Source of the DNA: CAZRHR01 sp964578885
Lineage (GTDB): Bacteria > Bacteroidota > Bacteroidia > CAIKAF01
Length of the DNA stretch: 64,000 nt
Direction: 5' to 3'
NCBI GenBank assembly: GCA_964578885.1
Contig: CAZOEO010000013.1
Span: 19,243 to 83,242 of the forward strand
Part shown: piece after piece, positions 51,336 through 60,200 of the stretch
How positions within the stretch are numbered: position 1 is the stretch's first letter
How the letters are laid out: each line of letters begins with the position of its first letter
Notes under the pieces: generated by a model
Seen by the model: the letters and a program-made list of their open reading frames with translations, nothing else
The model's database searches: none
Told to the model about the DNA's origin: nothing
Program-made: the position numbers and the translations under genes

Positions 51336-52681
51336 GGCATTTGTGGTGGATCGGATTATGGCCCGCCTTGTTGTTTGGACAGGATACGGCGCATGTGGAA
51401 CCCCGTTCCCTTAAGGATATTTTCCTGAAGGGAAGCGTCCATGGTCGTATCCGCCAAATGAACATGGTGACCTTTCAGTCGGCACCCTTGCAAGACCATG
51501 CTGCAGGAGCTATTGGGATGGGTATTTCCTATGAAACCGCACCTTTTCACGGATTTCAGTTGGGATTCAGCGGTTCGTTTACCTTTCGTGCCTTCGGCTA
51601 CCAAATGAATTCTCAGGATTCGGCCGGATTGGGCTTTCCGAAGTTTGAGCTTCAGCTTTTCGATGTAAAAGATCCCCAGAATCACACTGATTTAGATCGG
51701 CTTGATGAGCTTTATCTTGCATTTCACAGGAAGCAAGTCTGGGCGGAAGTTGGTAGGATTACCGTGCAATCATCCCTGATCAATCCCATGGATACCCGCA
51801 TGAAACCTTATACTTTTCAAGGCATACAAGGTGGATGGCACGATCACAAACACCAAATTTCCGGCGCGTTTTTACATCGTGTTGGTCCCAGAAGTACCGT
51901 TCATTGGTATGACATGGGAGAAAGTATCGGGGCATTTCAATCCGGACATCAAATGGATGGAACGCCCTCTGATTATGCAGGAAAAACGACCAGTCCCGGC
52001 GTTGGTCTCATGCATTATAAATTTGGAAACGAGGGAGAAAAATTATCCGTAGATATTTGGAATTACCTCATTTTGAATGTGTCAAATACTTTTCATGGCC
52101 GAGTTTCTTATACAACAAAACGTGGTTTCATGGCCGGGCTTGAATATTTGCAGCAAGGCCAGGTCGGAAATGGCGGAAACGAGGTCCTGGCGCATCAATA
52201 TTTTCCTGACCAAACCGCCCGGATTTTCGGAACGCGTGTTGGATATCATGGAAAAAAATGGCAGCTGTATCTGAATGGCACCTGGGCCACCCGCGAAGGA
52301 CGTTTTACTTTTCCCACCGAGTGGGGGCGTGAACAGTTTTGGAGCACCGTAGCCCGGAGTCGTACCGAAGGACTGGGTGGTTTTCAGCTGGTGAATCTCA
52401 GTTTGCGGATACACCCGTTGAAAAACCTTTTTATCCGAACAGATTTGGCGCATCTTCGGGCGCCCAAGCCGGAGGAGTTTCGCCTGAATAAGTATGGAAA
52501 CGTGAGTTATACCCAATGGAATATGGATATAGATTACGTTTTTCATCAGGCCCTTGAAGGCTTGCATCTTCGGTTCATTTCTGCATTAAAGTGGGCCGAC
52601 GATCCGGGTTTGAGTCCCGAGCGGCTTTTTTATACCGCGAACTATCAACATTTAACCTTAAGTGCACAATTTGATTTTTAA
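51332..52681 (+). CDS. outer-membrane porin-like beta-barrel
   Basis: A 449-residue protein with a short signal peptide (WIGLWPALLFGQ) and a barrel made of alternating strands with Gly and aromatic residues (LDELYLAFHRKQVWAEVGRITVQSSL, GFMAGLEYLQQGQVG, YTQWNMDIDYVFHQ), ending in LSAQFDF with the C-terminal Phe. It reads like an OprD/alginate-type porin. The ATG at 51332 overlaps the stop of the first YeeE half (ATGA), so this reading start is supported. Position suggests uptake of a sulfur compound. Confidence 0.8.
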   Translation: MRHLWWIGLWPALLFGQDTAHVEPRSLKDIFLKGSVHGRIRQMNMVTFQSAPLQDHAAGAIGMGISYETAPFHGFQLGFSGSFTFRAFGYQMNSQDSAGLGFPKFELQLFDVKDPQNHTDLDRLDELYLAFHRKQVWAEVGRITVQSSLINPMDTRMKPYTFQGIQGGWHDHKHQISGAFLHRVGPRSTVHWYDMGESIGAFQSGHQMDGTPSDYAGKTTSPGVGLMHYKFGNEGEKLSVDIWNYLILNVSNTFHGRVSYTTKRGFMAGLEYLQQGQVGNGGNEVLAHQYFPDQTARIFGTRVGYHGKKWQLYLNGTWATREGRFTFPTEWGREQFWSTVARSRTEGLGGFQLVNLSLRIHPLKNLFIRTDLAHLRAPKPEEFRLNKYGNVSYTQWNMDIDYVFHQALEGLHLRFISALKWADDPGLSPERLFYTANYQHLTLSAQFDF

Positions 52682-52685
52682 CTTT

Positions 52686-53099
52686 ATGAAACCAGTAAAA
52701 TACGTTTTAGCCGGCTTGCTGTTCGGTGTGGTGATGTACAAATCTGAAGCCGCTTCGTGGTATCGGATTTTTGAAATGTTCCATTTTAGGTCGTTTCACA
52801 TGTATGGCATTATTGGGGTGGCCGTTACCATTGGCGTGATAGGCTATCTTCTCATTCGGAAATTCGGACTAAAGAACATGTATGGTGAACCTATTGTGAT
52901 AGTTCCGAAGGAAAAAGGATGGAAGCGCTACATTTTTGGCGGCATTTTGTTTGGCTTGGGTTGGGCTTTGTCTGGTGCATGTCCCGGACCCATGTTTGTG
53001 AATTTTGGAACTGGTATTTTGTCCATGGGCATTGTAATCCTTGGGGCGGTGTTAGGCACTTTCCTGTATGGATTTTGGAAGGATAAATTACCTCATTAA
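52686..53099 (+). CDS. YeeE/YedE-family sulfur-compound transporter, second half
   Basis: A 137-residue membrane protein with four helices. The motif LGWALSGACPGPMFVNFGTG matches the second conserved Cys segment of the YeeE/YedE family (DUF6691-type). It complements the first half at 50766-51335, since the single-chain family has both motifs in one protein. It lies 4 nt after the porin gene stop and is within the same operon. The start at 52686 gives a normal short cytoplasmic N-terminus; an upstream in-frame ATG at 52662 lies within the porin gene. Confidence 0.9.
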   Translation: MKPVKYVLAGLLFGVVMYKSEAASWYRIFEMFHFRSFHMYGIIGVAVTIGVIGYLLIRKFGLKNMYGEPIVIVPKEKGWKRYIFGGILFGLGWALSGACPGPMFVNFGTGILSMGIVILGAVLGTFLYGFWKDKLPH

Positions 53100-53119
53100 A
53101 CCTGTTTAAACCAACCCAA

Positions 53120-54361
53120 ATGAATACCCGTATCGTAATTGTAGGAGGTGGAACCGGTGGGCTCATGCTTGCCGCCCGTCTGCGCAGAGATTTTCCGGAC
53201 GCCCATCTTTTGTTGGTGGAACCTTCTGATACCCATTGGTATCAACCTGCTTATACATTGGTGGGTGCCGGTTCTTATGAAATGGCCCAAACCCGGCGCC
53301 CCATGGCCTCTGTGATGCCAAAAGGTGTGCAATGGATTCAATCCGCCGTTGAAGCATTGGATTTGGAACATAAATCGTTGGTTTTGAAGAATAAACAGCG
53401 ATTAAGTTATGATTTTCTTGTGCTCTCTCCTGGCGTGGTGAATCGACCCGATTGGCTTCCCGGGCTTCCGGAATCATTGGATTTAGGCATTGCTGTAAGC
53501 AACTACATTAATCCTGAGAAAACATGGCAGGCTTTACAAACTTTCCAAGGTGGTCAGGCTTTGTTTACCCAAGCCAATACACCGATTAAATGTGGCGGTG
53601 GCCCACAAAAAATCATGTATTTGGCGGATGAATATTGGCGAAAAACGCAGGTAAGAAACCGGACAGAAATCGTGTTTCCAATTCCCGGCTCTGTGGTTTT
53701 CGGCGTGTCTCCATTCAAAGAAACCATGGAAAAGATTGTGGCGGAGAAGCACATTCATACCCGATTTCTGCATGTTCTGGATTCCATTGATCCCGTTCGG
53801 AAAGAAGCCACATTTCGTGTTCCGGACACCTATGTAGTGGAAAATAGCAACGTTAGGGAATCTCAAACCGGACAGAAAGTAGTAATGCCTTTTGACTTTT
53901 TGCATTTGGCGCCACCTCAGTCTCCTCCGGATTTTATCATGCAATCGCCTGTTGCTATTTCTGAAGGGCCGGGAAAAGGTTGGGCAGAAGTTGATATTCA
54001 TAGCTTACAACATGTACGTTTTCCCGAAGTGTTTGTCATTGGAGACATTGCGCATTTGCCCACGGCTAAAACTGGGGCGGCCATCCGAAAACAAGTTCCC
54101 GTAGTGGCAGCTCATTTGGCCTCTCTGGCAAGAAAAGGAGTGCTTTCAGAAAAGATGTATTCCGGTTATTCTTCCTGTCCTTTGATTGCTGGTTATGGAA
54201 AAATGGTGTTGGCGGAATTTAAATACGGAAACGTTCGTGATTCTGACCCCTTTTTGTCGTCCTTGTTTGATACATCAAAAGCGTCCTGGCCCATGTGGTT
54301 GTTGAAAAAGTACGGCCTGCCCTGGTTGTATTGGAACAGGATGCTCAAGGGATATCTCTAA
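53120..54361 (+). CDS. sulfide:quinone oxidoreductase (type II-like)
   Basis: The 413-residue flavoprotein has the FAD motif IVIVGGGTGGLMLA and HWYQPAYTLVGAG. Two redox Cys are conserved: Cys158 in PIKCGGGPQKIMYLADEY and Cys353 in SSCPLIAGYGKMVLAEFKYG. Both segments resemble those of mitochondrial SQOR around its two active Cys. The enzyme oxidises sulfide to a persulfide and passes electrons to quinone at the membrane. It ends the operon, supplying the persulfide used by the MBL-rhodanese protein. Confidence 0.93.
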   Translation: MNTRIVIVGGGTGGLMLAARLRRDFPDAHLLLVEPSDTHWYQPAYTLVGAGSYEMAQTRRPMASVMPKGVQWIQSAVEALDLEHKSLVLKNKQRLSYDFLVLSPGVVNRPDWLPGLPESLDLGIAVSNYINPEKTWQALQTFQGGQALFTQANTPIKCGGGPQKIMYLADEYWRKTQVRNRTEIVFPIPGSVVFGVSPFKETMEKIVAEKHIHTRFLHVLDSIDPVRKEATFRVPDTYVVENSNVRESQTGQKVVMPFDFLHLAPPQSPPDFIMQSPVAISEGPGKGWAEVDIHSLQHVRFPEVFVIGDIAHLPTAKTGAAIRKQVPVVAAHLASLARKGVLSEKMYSGYSSCPLIAGYGKMVLAEFKYGNVRDSDPFLSSLFDTSKASWPMWLLKKYGLPWLYWNRMLKGYL

Positions 54362-54450
54362 ACGCGGAGTCCTTTCTAAAAATCAGTGAAGTCTGATTCG
54401 GGGAAAAATTTGTTCATTTGTATGAGATTGGATTTAAGCCTCTCATAGAT

Positions 54451-55596
54451 ATGCGAATATATTTTCTTGCTTTCCTTTCTTTCCTTTTTTCCGTTGCCCT
54501 ATCTGGTCAGGTAAAAATTGGAACGCCTTCCGGTTCGCCCCATGGAAGTGCGGTTTTGGAATTGTCCTCTAGTCAGCGTGGTTTTTTACCACCACGGCTA
54601 ACCACCGCGGAACGCAATGCGATTGTTAGTCCGGCGGCGGGCCTAAGAATTTTCAATGTAACCACACAATGTGAAAACTTTTTCGATGGTTCCGTTTGGC
54701 AGGCATTATGTGGTGATTCCCTTCAAGGCAGTGGTTTGCCGGCGGGCAATGCACCGGGAGAAATGTTGTATTGGGACGGCAATCAATGGCAGATTTTATC
54801 GCCCGGCAGTTATGGCCAAAGTTTAAATATGTGCAATGGGGTGCCCACTTGGGGAGGTTGTCTGCCTTTGGTCGTCACCGATTCCTTGTTCACCTTTTCC
54901 GGGACCAATTCAGGAACCAGCCGAACAGGCAGTGGAAATGTCACGAATTCCGGTGGATCATCGGTCATTGCCAGGGGGTTGTGTTTTGGAACATCACCTT
55001 TGCCAACGTTGGCCAATTCGGTGGCTGTTTCGGGTTCTGGAATCGGCAGTTTTAGTGCAAATCTTACGGGGTTGCAGCCGGGCGTGATGTATTATGTCCG
55101 CGCATACGCCACAAATGCAGCAGGAACGGCTTATGGAAATCAGGTGACTTTTACTCCTTTGCCCGGATTTACCAATAGCAGTAACCAGATTGTGTTGGTG
55201 CATCCCACGGATAATTTTACGGGTCGCTGGTCGAATACGCAGACTTTCATTGGATTACAAAGTAGCACTGATGGGGCGGCTAATACAGCAGCCATTGTAG
55301 CGAATCAGGGCAATGGAAGCTATGCCGCCAAAGTTTGCAGTGATTTGGTCGCGTTTGGTTATTCCGATTGGTACCTTCCTTCCCAGAGTGAGTTGCAGGT
55401 GTTGAATGGAAGCAAAATCGCCTTTAACATGACATTGAATTCCGGAGATTACTGGAGCAGTAATGAGTATGCCGGGGGCGGAGGTTTAGCCACTTCTTTG
55501 GCCCAAACATATCAGTTTCAATCCGTTTGTTGCGATGCGCCCAATAATCAGAACAAGACATCCTATAATGGAAGGGTGCGCTGCATTCGCAAGTAA
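54451..55596 (+). CDS. surface protein with FN3-like and DUF1566/Lcl-type C-terminal domain
   Basis: A 381-residue exported protein with a signal peptide (ending LSGQ). The N-terminal module SAVLELSSSQRGFLPPRLTTAERNAIVSPAAGLRIF...FDGSVW matches that at 20334-21527. A fibronectin-III-like domain follows (GLCFGTSPLPTL...TGLQPGVMYYVRAYATNAAGTAYGNQVTF) and then a C-terminal lectin-like domain with GYSDWYLPSQSELQVL and DYWSSNEY...RVRCIRK, characteristic of DUF1566/Lcl. Start chosen at 54451 because it gives a good signal peptide. Confidence 0.85.
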   Translation: MRIYFLAFLSFLFSVALSGQVKIGTPSGSPHGSAVLELSSSQRGFLPPRLTTAERNAIVSPAAGLRIFNVTTQCENFFDGSVWQALCGDSLQGSGLPAGNAPGEMLYWDGNQWQILSPGSYGQSLNMCNGVPTWGGCLPLVVTDSLFTFSGTNSGTSRTGSGNVTNSGGSSVIARGLCFGTSPLPTLANSVAVSGSGIGSFSANLTGLQPGVMYYVRAYATNAAGTAYGNQVTFTPLPGFTNSSNQIVLVHPTDNFTGRWSNTQTFIGLQSSTDGAANTAAIVANQGNGSYAAKVCSDLVAFGYSDWYLPSQSELQVLNGSKIAFNMTLNSGDYWSSNEYAGGGGLATSLAQTYQFQSVCCDAPNNQNKTSYNGRVRCIRK

Positions 55597-55635
55597 CGGG
55601 AAAAAGGAAATCGTGTAAAAGGAGCGCCGGAAGGT

Positions 55636-56241
55636 TTAGTCGTTCTCTGCAACCACTTCTGTAACACCCGGTACCATTCTTTTTAGGAGTTGTTCGATGC
55701 CTGCTTTTAAAGTGAGGGTTGAACTGGGGCAACCGGCACAAGAGCCTCGCATGGCTACGAAGACGACACCATTTTCGAAGCCCCGGTAAGCGATTTCTCC
55801 ACCATCTTGTTCTACGGCAGGTCGTATATATTCGTCTAAAATGGCTGCAATTTGGGCATCCAGTTCCGGGGAAGGCGTAAGATTAGAAACCTGGGTTGTT
55901 TCATGTCTTGTTGGGAGAGGTTTTTCTTCCGGAATTCTTGAAACGATTGGATTTCCTGCATCTAAAAAGTCTCGGATGTATTCCCGGATTTCGTTCATGA
56001 CATCATACCATTCGATGCCATCTACTTTGGTGAGGGTCACGAAATTGGAAGCGAGGTAAACGGATTTCACGAAAGGAAACCTGAAGAGTGCACCGGGCAG
56101 ATCGTCTTTGGCGGCATCAGAAGGGTCGTTGAATGTCGCACTTTTGTTTGGCAGAAGGGCCTTGTTGGCCACAAATTTCATGGTGGCGGGATTAGGCGTG
56201 CTTTCTGCGTAAATAATCCAGGGCGTTTCTGTGGTATTCAT
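55636..56241 (-). CDS. NifU/Nfu-type iron-sulfur cluster scaffold
   Basis: The 201-residue protein has an N-terminal Nfu_N domain (TPNPATMKFVANKAL, IEWYDVMNEIREYI) and a C-terminal NifU domain with EQDGGEIAYRGFENG and the cluster site SCAGCPSST (CxxC), followed by VPGVTEVVAEN. It carries [4Fe-4S] clusters to target proteins in the cytoplasm. TATCTTTG ends 4 nt before the ATG. Confidence 0.95.
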   Translation of the reverse strand: MNTTETPWIIYAESTPNPATMKFVANKALLPNKSATFNDPSDAAKDDLPGALFRFPFVKSVYLASNFVTLTKVDGIEWYDVMNEIREYIRDFLDAGNPIVSRIPEEKPLPTRHETTQVSNLTPSPELDAQIAAILDEYIRPAVEQDGGEIAYRGFENGVVFVAMRGSCAGCPSSTLTLKAGIEQLLKRMVPGVTEVVAEND

Positions 56242-56245
56242 GGCA

Positions 56246-56253
56246 CAAAGATA
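56246..56253 (-). promoter_or_regulatory. -7 element of the Nfu-type gene
   Basis: Perfect TATCTTTG on the minus strand, 4 nt before the ATG at 56241; a TTG lies about 20 nt further upstream. Confidence 0.75.
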
Positions 56254-56280
56254 AGGATGTGGCTACCTGTTCGCAAGTTT

Positions 56281-56754
56281 TTACTTGTTGGAGCTTCCTT
56301 CAAATCCCGCATCCGGTTTTAACCGAGGTTGTTTGGATGCTTCCACCGCAAGGGCGTCACAGCGATTATTTTCAGGGTTATTGGCATGTCCTTTTACCCA
56401 GTAAAAGGAAAGTTTAAAATCCTTTGCCAAGGCTAAAAATCGGATCCAAAGGTCTTTGTTTTTCTTTCCTGCAAATCCTGTTCGGTGCCAGTTGTACACC
56501 CATCCTTTATTTACAGCATCTACTACATATTTGGAATCCGAGTAAATGTCGACAGGAACTGTATTTGTTTTCAGGAGTTCGAGGCCACGAATTACAGCGA
56601 GCAGTTCCATTCTGTTGTTGGTGGTTTTTCGGAAACCTTCGGCGAATTCTTTCCGGTGTGGTCCTGCGATTAAAACCACGCCCAGGCCTCCGGGGCCTGG
56701 ATTGCCGCGGGAAGCACCGTCTGTATAAATGGAAATTCTTGCATAGGTTGCCAT
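56281..56754 (-). CDS. rnhA: ribonuclease HI
   Basis: The 157-residue enzyme has YTDGASRGNPGPGG with the first catalytic Asp, the Glu in NRMELLAVI, the Asp in YSDSKYVVDA, and the last in GHANNPENNRCDALA. It cleaves RNA in RNA-DNA hybrids. The start is the ATG at 56754, because TACCTTTG ends 4 nt upstream and a 28-residue extension to 56838 would contain that element. Confidence 0.96.
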   Translation of the reverse strand: MATYARISIYTDGASRGNPGPGGLGVVLIAGPHRKEFAEGFRKTTNNRMELLAVIRGLELLKTNTVPVDIYSDSKYVVDAVNKGWVYNWHRTGFAGKKNKDLWIRFLALAKDFKLSFYWVKGHANNPENNRCDALAVEASKQPRLKPDAGFEGSSNK

Positions 56755-56758
56755 GTAA

Positions 56759-56766
56759 CAAAGGTA
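56759..56766 (-). promoter_or_regulatory. -7 element of rnhA
   Basis: Perfect TACCTTTG on the minus strand, 4 nt before the ATG at 56754; fixes the start codon. Confidence 0.72.
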
Positions 56767-57265
56767 AGGTCGCCATGACATGATTCGACATTTGTGTAAA
56801 ATTTGAGTCTTGTCTCCCCCTTTTATAATGGTCTCCAATTTTGTAAAACCTTACTTAGATTCTTCTGGTTTTGTCTTTAAATTATTAAGTGGTTTAAAAT
56901 CAAATGTTTAAAGTCTTTTTTTGGTACATTGTTTTTACATGAACTAACAAAATGTTTATAATTAGAATGTTTTATTGGTGTAATTTTTTATCGTTGATGG
57001 GTTGAATGCTGTTCGGTGTTTTTGTAATAAACAACTGAAATAAAGCTAATTAAATAATTAAGCATTTTTCAAACATCTTTGTTTCTGAGGTATGTAAGCA
57101 TACTAAAATGGTTCAAGCATGTAATTAAGTTGCATTAAACCATTGATTAAAAGCGTTTTATTGATGAAGTTCATTTTTATCATTGTTAAAATTTGAAAAT
57201 ATTGAAGGTGTGAAAGAAAAGGATGTATTTTTGATATGTTATTTAGACCCTTTAACTAGAGTAAT
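56767..57265. other. AT-rich upstream region of the giant adhesin gene
   Basis: About 500 bp of clearly AT-rich sequence, unlike the flanking genes, with no plausible open frame. It holds CATCTTTG at 57074-57081 and TATTTTTG at 57226-57233 as promoter-core candidates. Length and composition suggest a regulatory region for the large gene downstream. Confidence 0.55.
57226..57233 (+). promoter_or_regulatory. -7 element of the giant adhesin gene
   Basis: Perfect TATTTTTG, 32 nt before the ATG at 57266. In a region this AT-rich a chance match is more likely. Confidence 0.45.
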
Positions 57266-60200
57266 ATGCGATACCATTACACTCGCACCCCAAAATTTCC
57301 CGGATTGCGACTTCTCTTACTAACAATGTTGGTAAGTGCAGGGTTGATTCAAGGCGCACACGGCCAGGGAATGCCCAACTACGCGTTTTCAAATTCATCC
57401 GGAGTATATACGCCTATTAGTGGGGCGATTCTTCCGACTTTATCCGGCGGAGATTTGGATGATGGTTGGTTCAACAACATTCCCATTGGGTTTCCTTTGG
57501 TTTACAATGGTGTGTATTATACCTCACTTTCAGCCAGTACAAATGGTTGGTTGGTTTTAGGTAATACGTTAACCGGGTCGTCTATCACCAATAATTTATC
57601 GTCTGGAACACCCCGTCCTATTTTAGCGCCATTATGGGACGATTTAGATTTATTCACCACGCCGAAATATGTGACGACAGGAGCGCCTGGCGCCCGTATT
57701 TTTACGCTGCAGTATGATTCAATATATTGGAATTGGTCTGCGTCAGCGATTTCTGTAAGTGCGCAGGTGAAAATATATGAAGCCACCAGCGCCATCGAGT
57801 TTTCCTATACCACATTTGGCGGGGCTGTTAATTCCGGTTCTGCCTCTATTGGAATCACGGGCACGGCCACTGGCGCAAACAATTATGTGAGTGTGGCCAC
57901 CACGGCCAGCTGGTCTGCAGCAACTTCATCTAATTCGACAGAAACTACCAGCAACAATTCCTTGCCTGATCCGGGTCGTACGTTCACGTTTACTCCTCCC
58001 AACATTGTACCACCTACGCCATCGCCCGTCACTTTCGCTCCTGTTGCGCTTACTTCCATGACGGTAAATTGGGTGGATAATTCTACCAATGAACTTAATT
58101 TTTATGTAGAGCGTTCTACTGACAACATCAATTTTACGCCACTGGGTTATGTGCCAAGTACGACAGTTGCGGGTACCGGAACGGCGTATTCATTTCCGGT
58201 AACTGGCTTGTTTCCAAATACCATTTATTATTATCGTATTACGGCTTTGAGCGAAGGTTTTGCCTCCTTACCTGCAACAGGTCAGCAATCCACGCTAAAC
58301 GGCGTATTATGTGGTTCATACACGGTGGGCGTCGGTGGTAATTATCCAACACTTACTGCGGCATTACAGGATGTAGCCAACCAGGGATTGTCCTGTTCTA
58401 CCGTGATGGAGCTGTTGACTACCTACTCTGCCGCATCTGAAGTATTTCCATTAACGGTTCCGTTTTTTGGAGGAAATTCAAACCTGACTTTGACCATTCG
58501 TCCTCATGCTTCTGTGACTTCACCCGTTTTGGTTACCACCAGTACGAGTAACACGTTTGTACTTACCGGAAGTACTTTTACCATATTTGATGGTAGAGCA
58601 GGTGGTTCAGGAAATGGCGGTTTACTGTTTATCGACAATACTTCTACCACTTCCAATGCCATTGTCATCAATGGAAACTCGAACAATTTGACTTTCAGAC
58701 ATCTTCGTCTTGGTGCTGCCAATACAGGTACCACAGGAGGTGTTGTGAATGTTGGTGCCGCAGTAAACGCAACGGGTGCCAATGAAGACATTACTTTCAG
58801 TGATAATGACTTTGGACTTGCCTCTAATGGAGCGGCTCCCCGGCAGATGATTTTTGCTTCAGCCAGTACAGGAACAAACCGTAGGGTATCGCTGTTGAAT
58901 AACTTGTTTCATGATTACTACTTCAATGGTGAAAATACGGCGGTGAACCTTTCGACTGGTTCTACGGACTGGACTATTTCCGGAAATAGTTTTTATCAAA
59001 CCAATCCACAGTCGCCCACTGCTTCCGCGACACAAAGTGCGGCGATTCGTATTTCTAATTCAAGTGGTAACAATTTCTTGATTACAGGGAATTTTATTGG
59101 AGGAAGCCAGCCCAATGCGGGTGGTTCGCCCATGTCGTATGTGTCTACTATGGCGTACCGTTTTTCTGCCATGACTTTAAGCCTCGGCAGCACGACTCCT
59201 TCCATCATTTCCAACAACACCATTAGTAATATCGTTTTAACGAGCACAAGTGGGGCATCTACACCGCATGGCGTATTTGCCGGTATTCACATTACCGGTG
59301 GAACTTGTCAGGTGGTGAACAATACCATTGGAAGTGTAAACCAGGCCAGTGATATTGTAGTAACAGCTACCACTGCCGGAGCGACTTCCTACGGTATCGC
59401 TTTAACCGGAGGAACAAACCATACCGTTACAGGAAATCAGATAGGTGGATTTAGTTTGAATGGATCAACCGGAACTATTTCCACTTCTTTTGTGGGAATC
59501 AATATTTCGGGTGGTACACTTTACACTGTAAGTTCCAATTTAATTGGTTCCAACACGGTTCCTTCCAGTATTCAGACGGCTGCTTCTACCGGAGGGACAG
59601 CAGGTAGTTTGCAAGGTATTGTCTCGTCTTCCACTTCTGCCAATACATTTAGCAACAACCGCATTGTGAACTTGAATAATCAGTATTTGGGCACGTCGAC
59701 TTCTTCTGTAACTAGGGGAATTGTGGTAACGTCCGGAGTGAATACGATTACCGATAATTATATTGGCTCATTGACTACCGCTACCGGAAGTACTTCTACT
59801 ACTACAGCTACTTTCCCTCTGATTGGAATTCAGAACACCTCTACTTCGACCGGCAACTCTGTGATTCGTGGTAATAAGGTGAAGAACCTTTTCCACACGC
59901 ATCCAACTGCCGCATACCGGATGGCGGGTATTGTTCATAGTGGTCCATCTCTTCCTTCTTTGGGCGAAGTATCCCGCAATGAAGTGTCTTTTATTACTAC
60001 GACATCTACGTCTACTACAGGAGAACTGTATGGACTTCTTCATGCTGGAGGCGCTTTACGTGCTTTTAACAACATGATTTTGCTGGGAATAGATTCATCA
60101 GGATCTAGTGTGGCTGCTCCTGGCGCACACTTTGGGATTTTAAAGACCACATCCGTTCAGGGTCGCTTCTACCACAATACCATTAAGATTGATGGTACGG

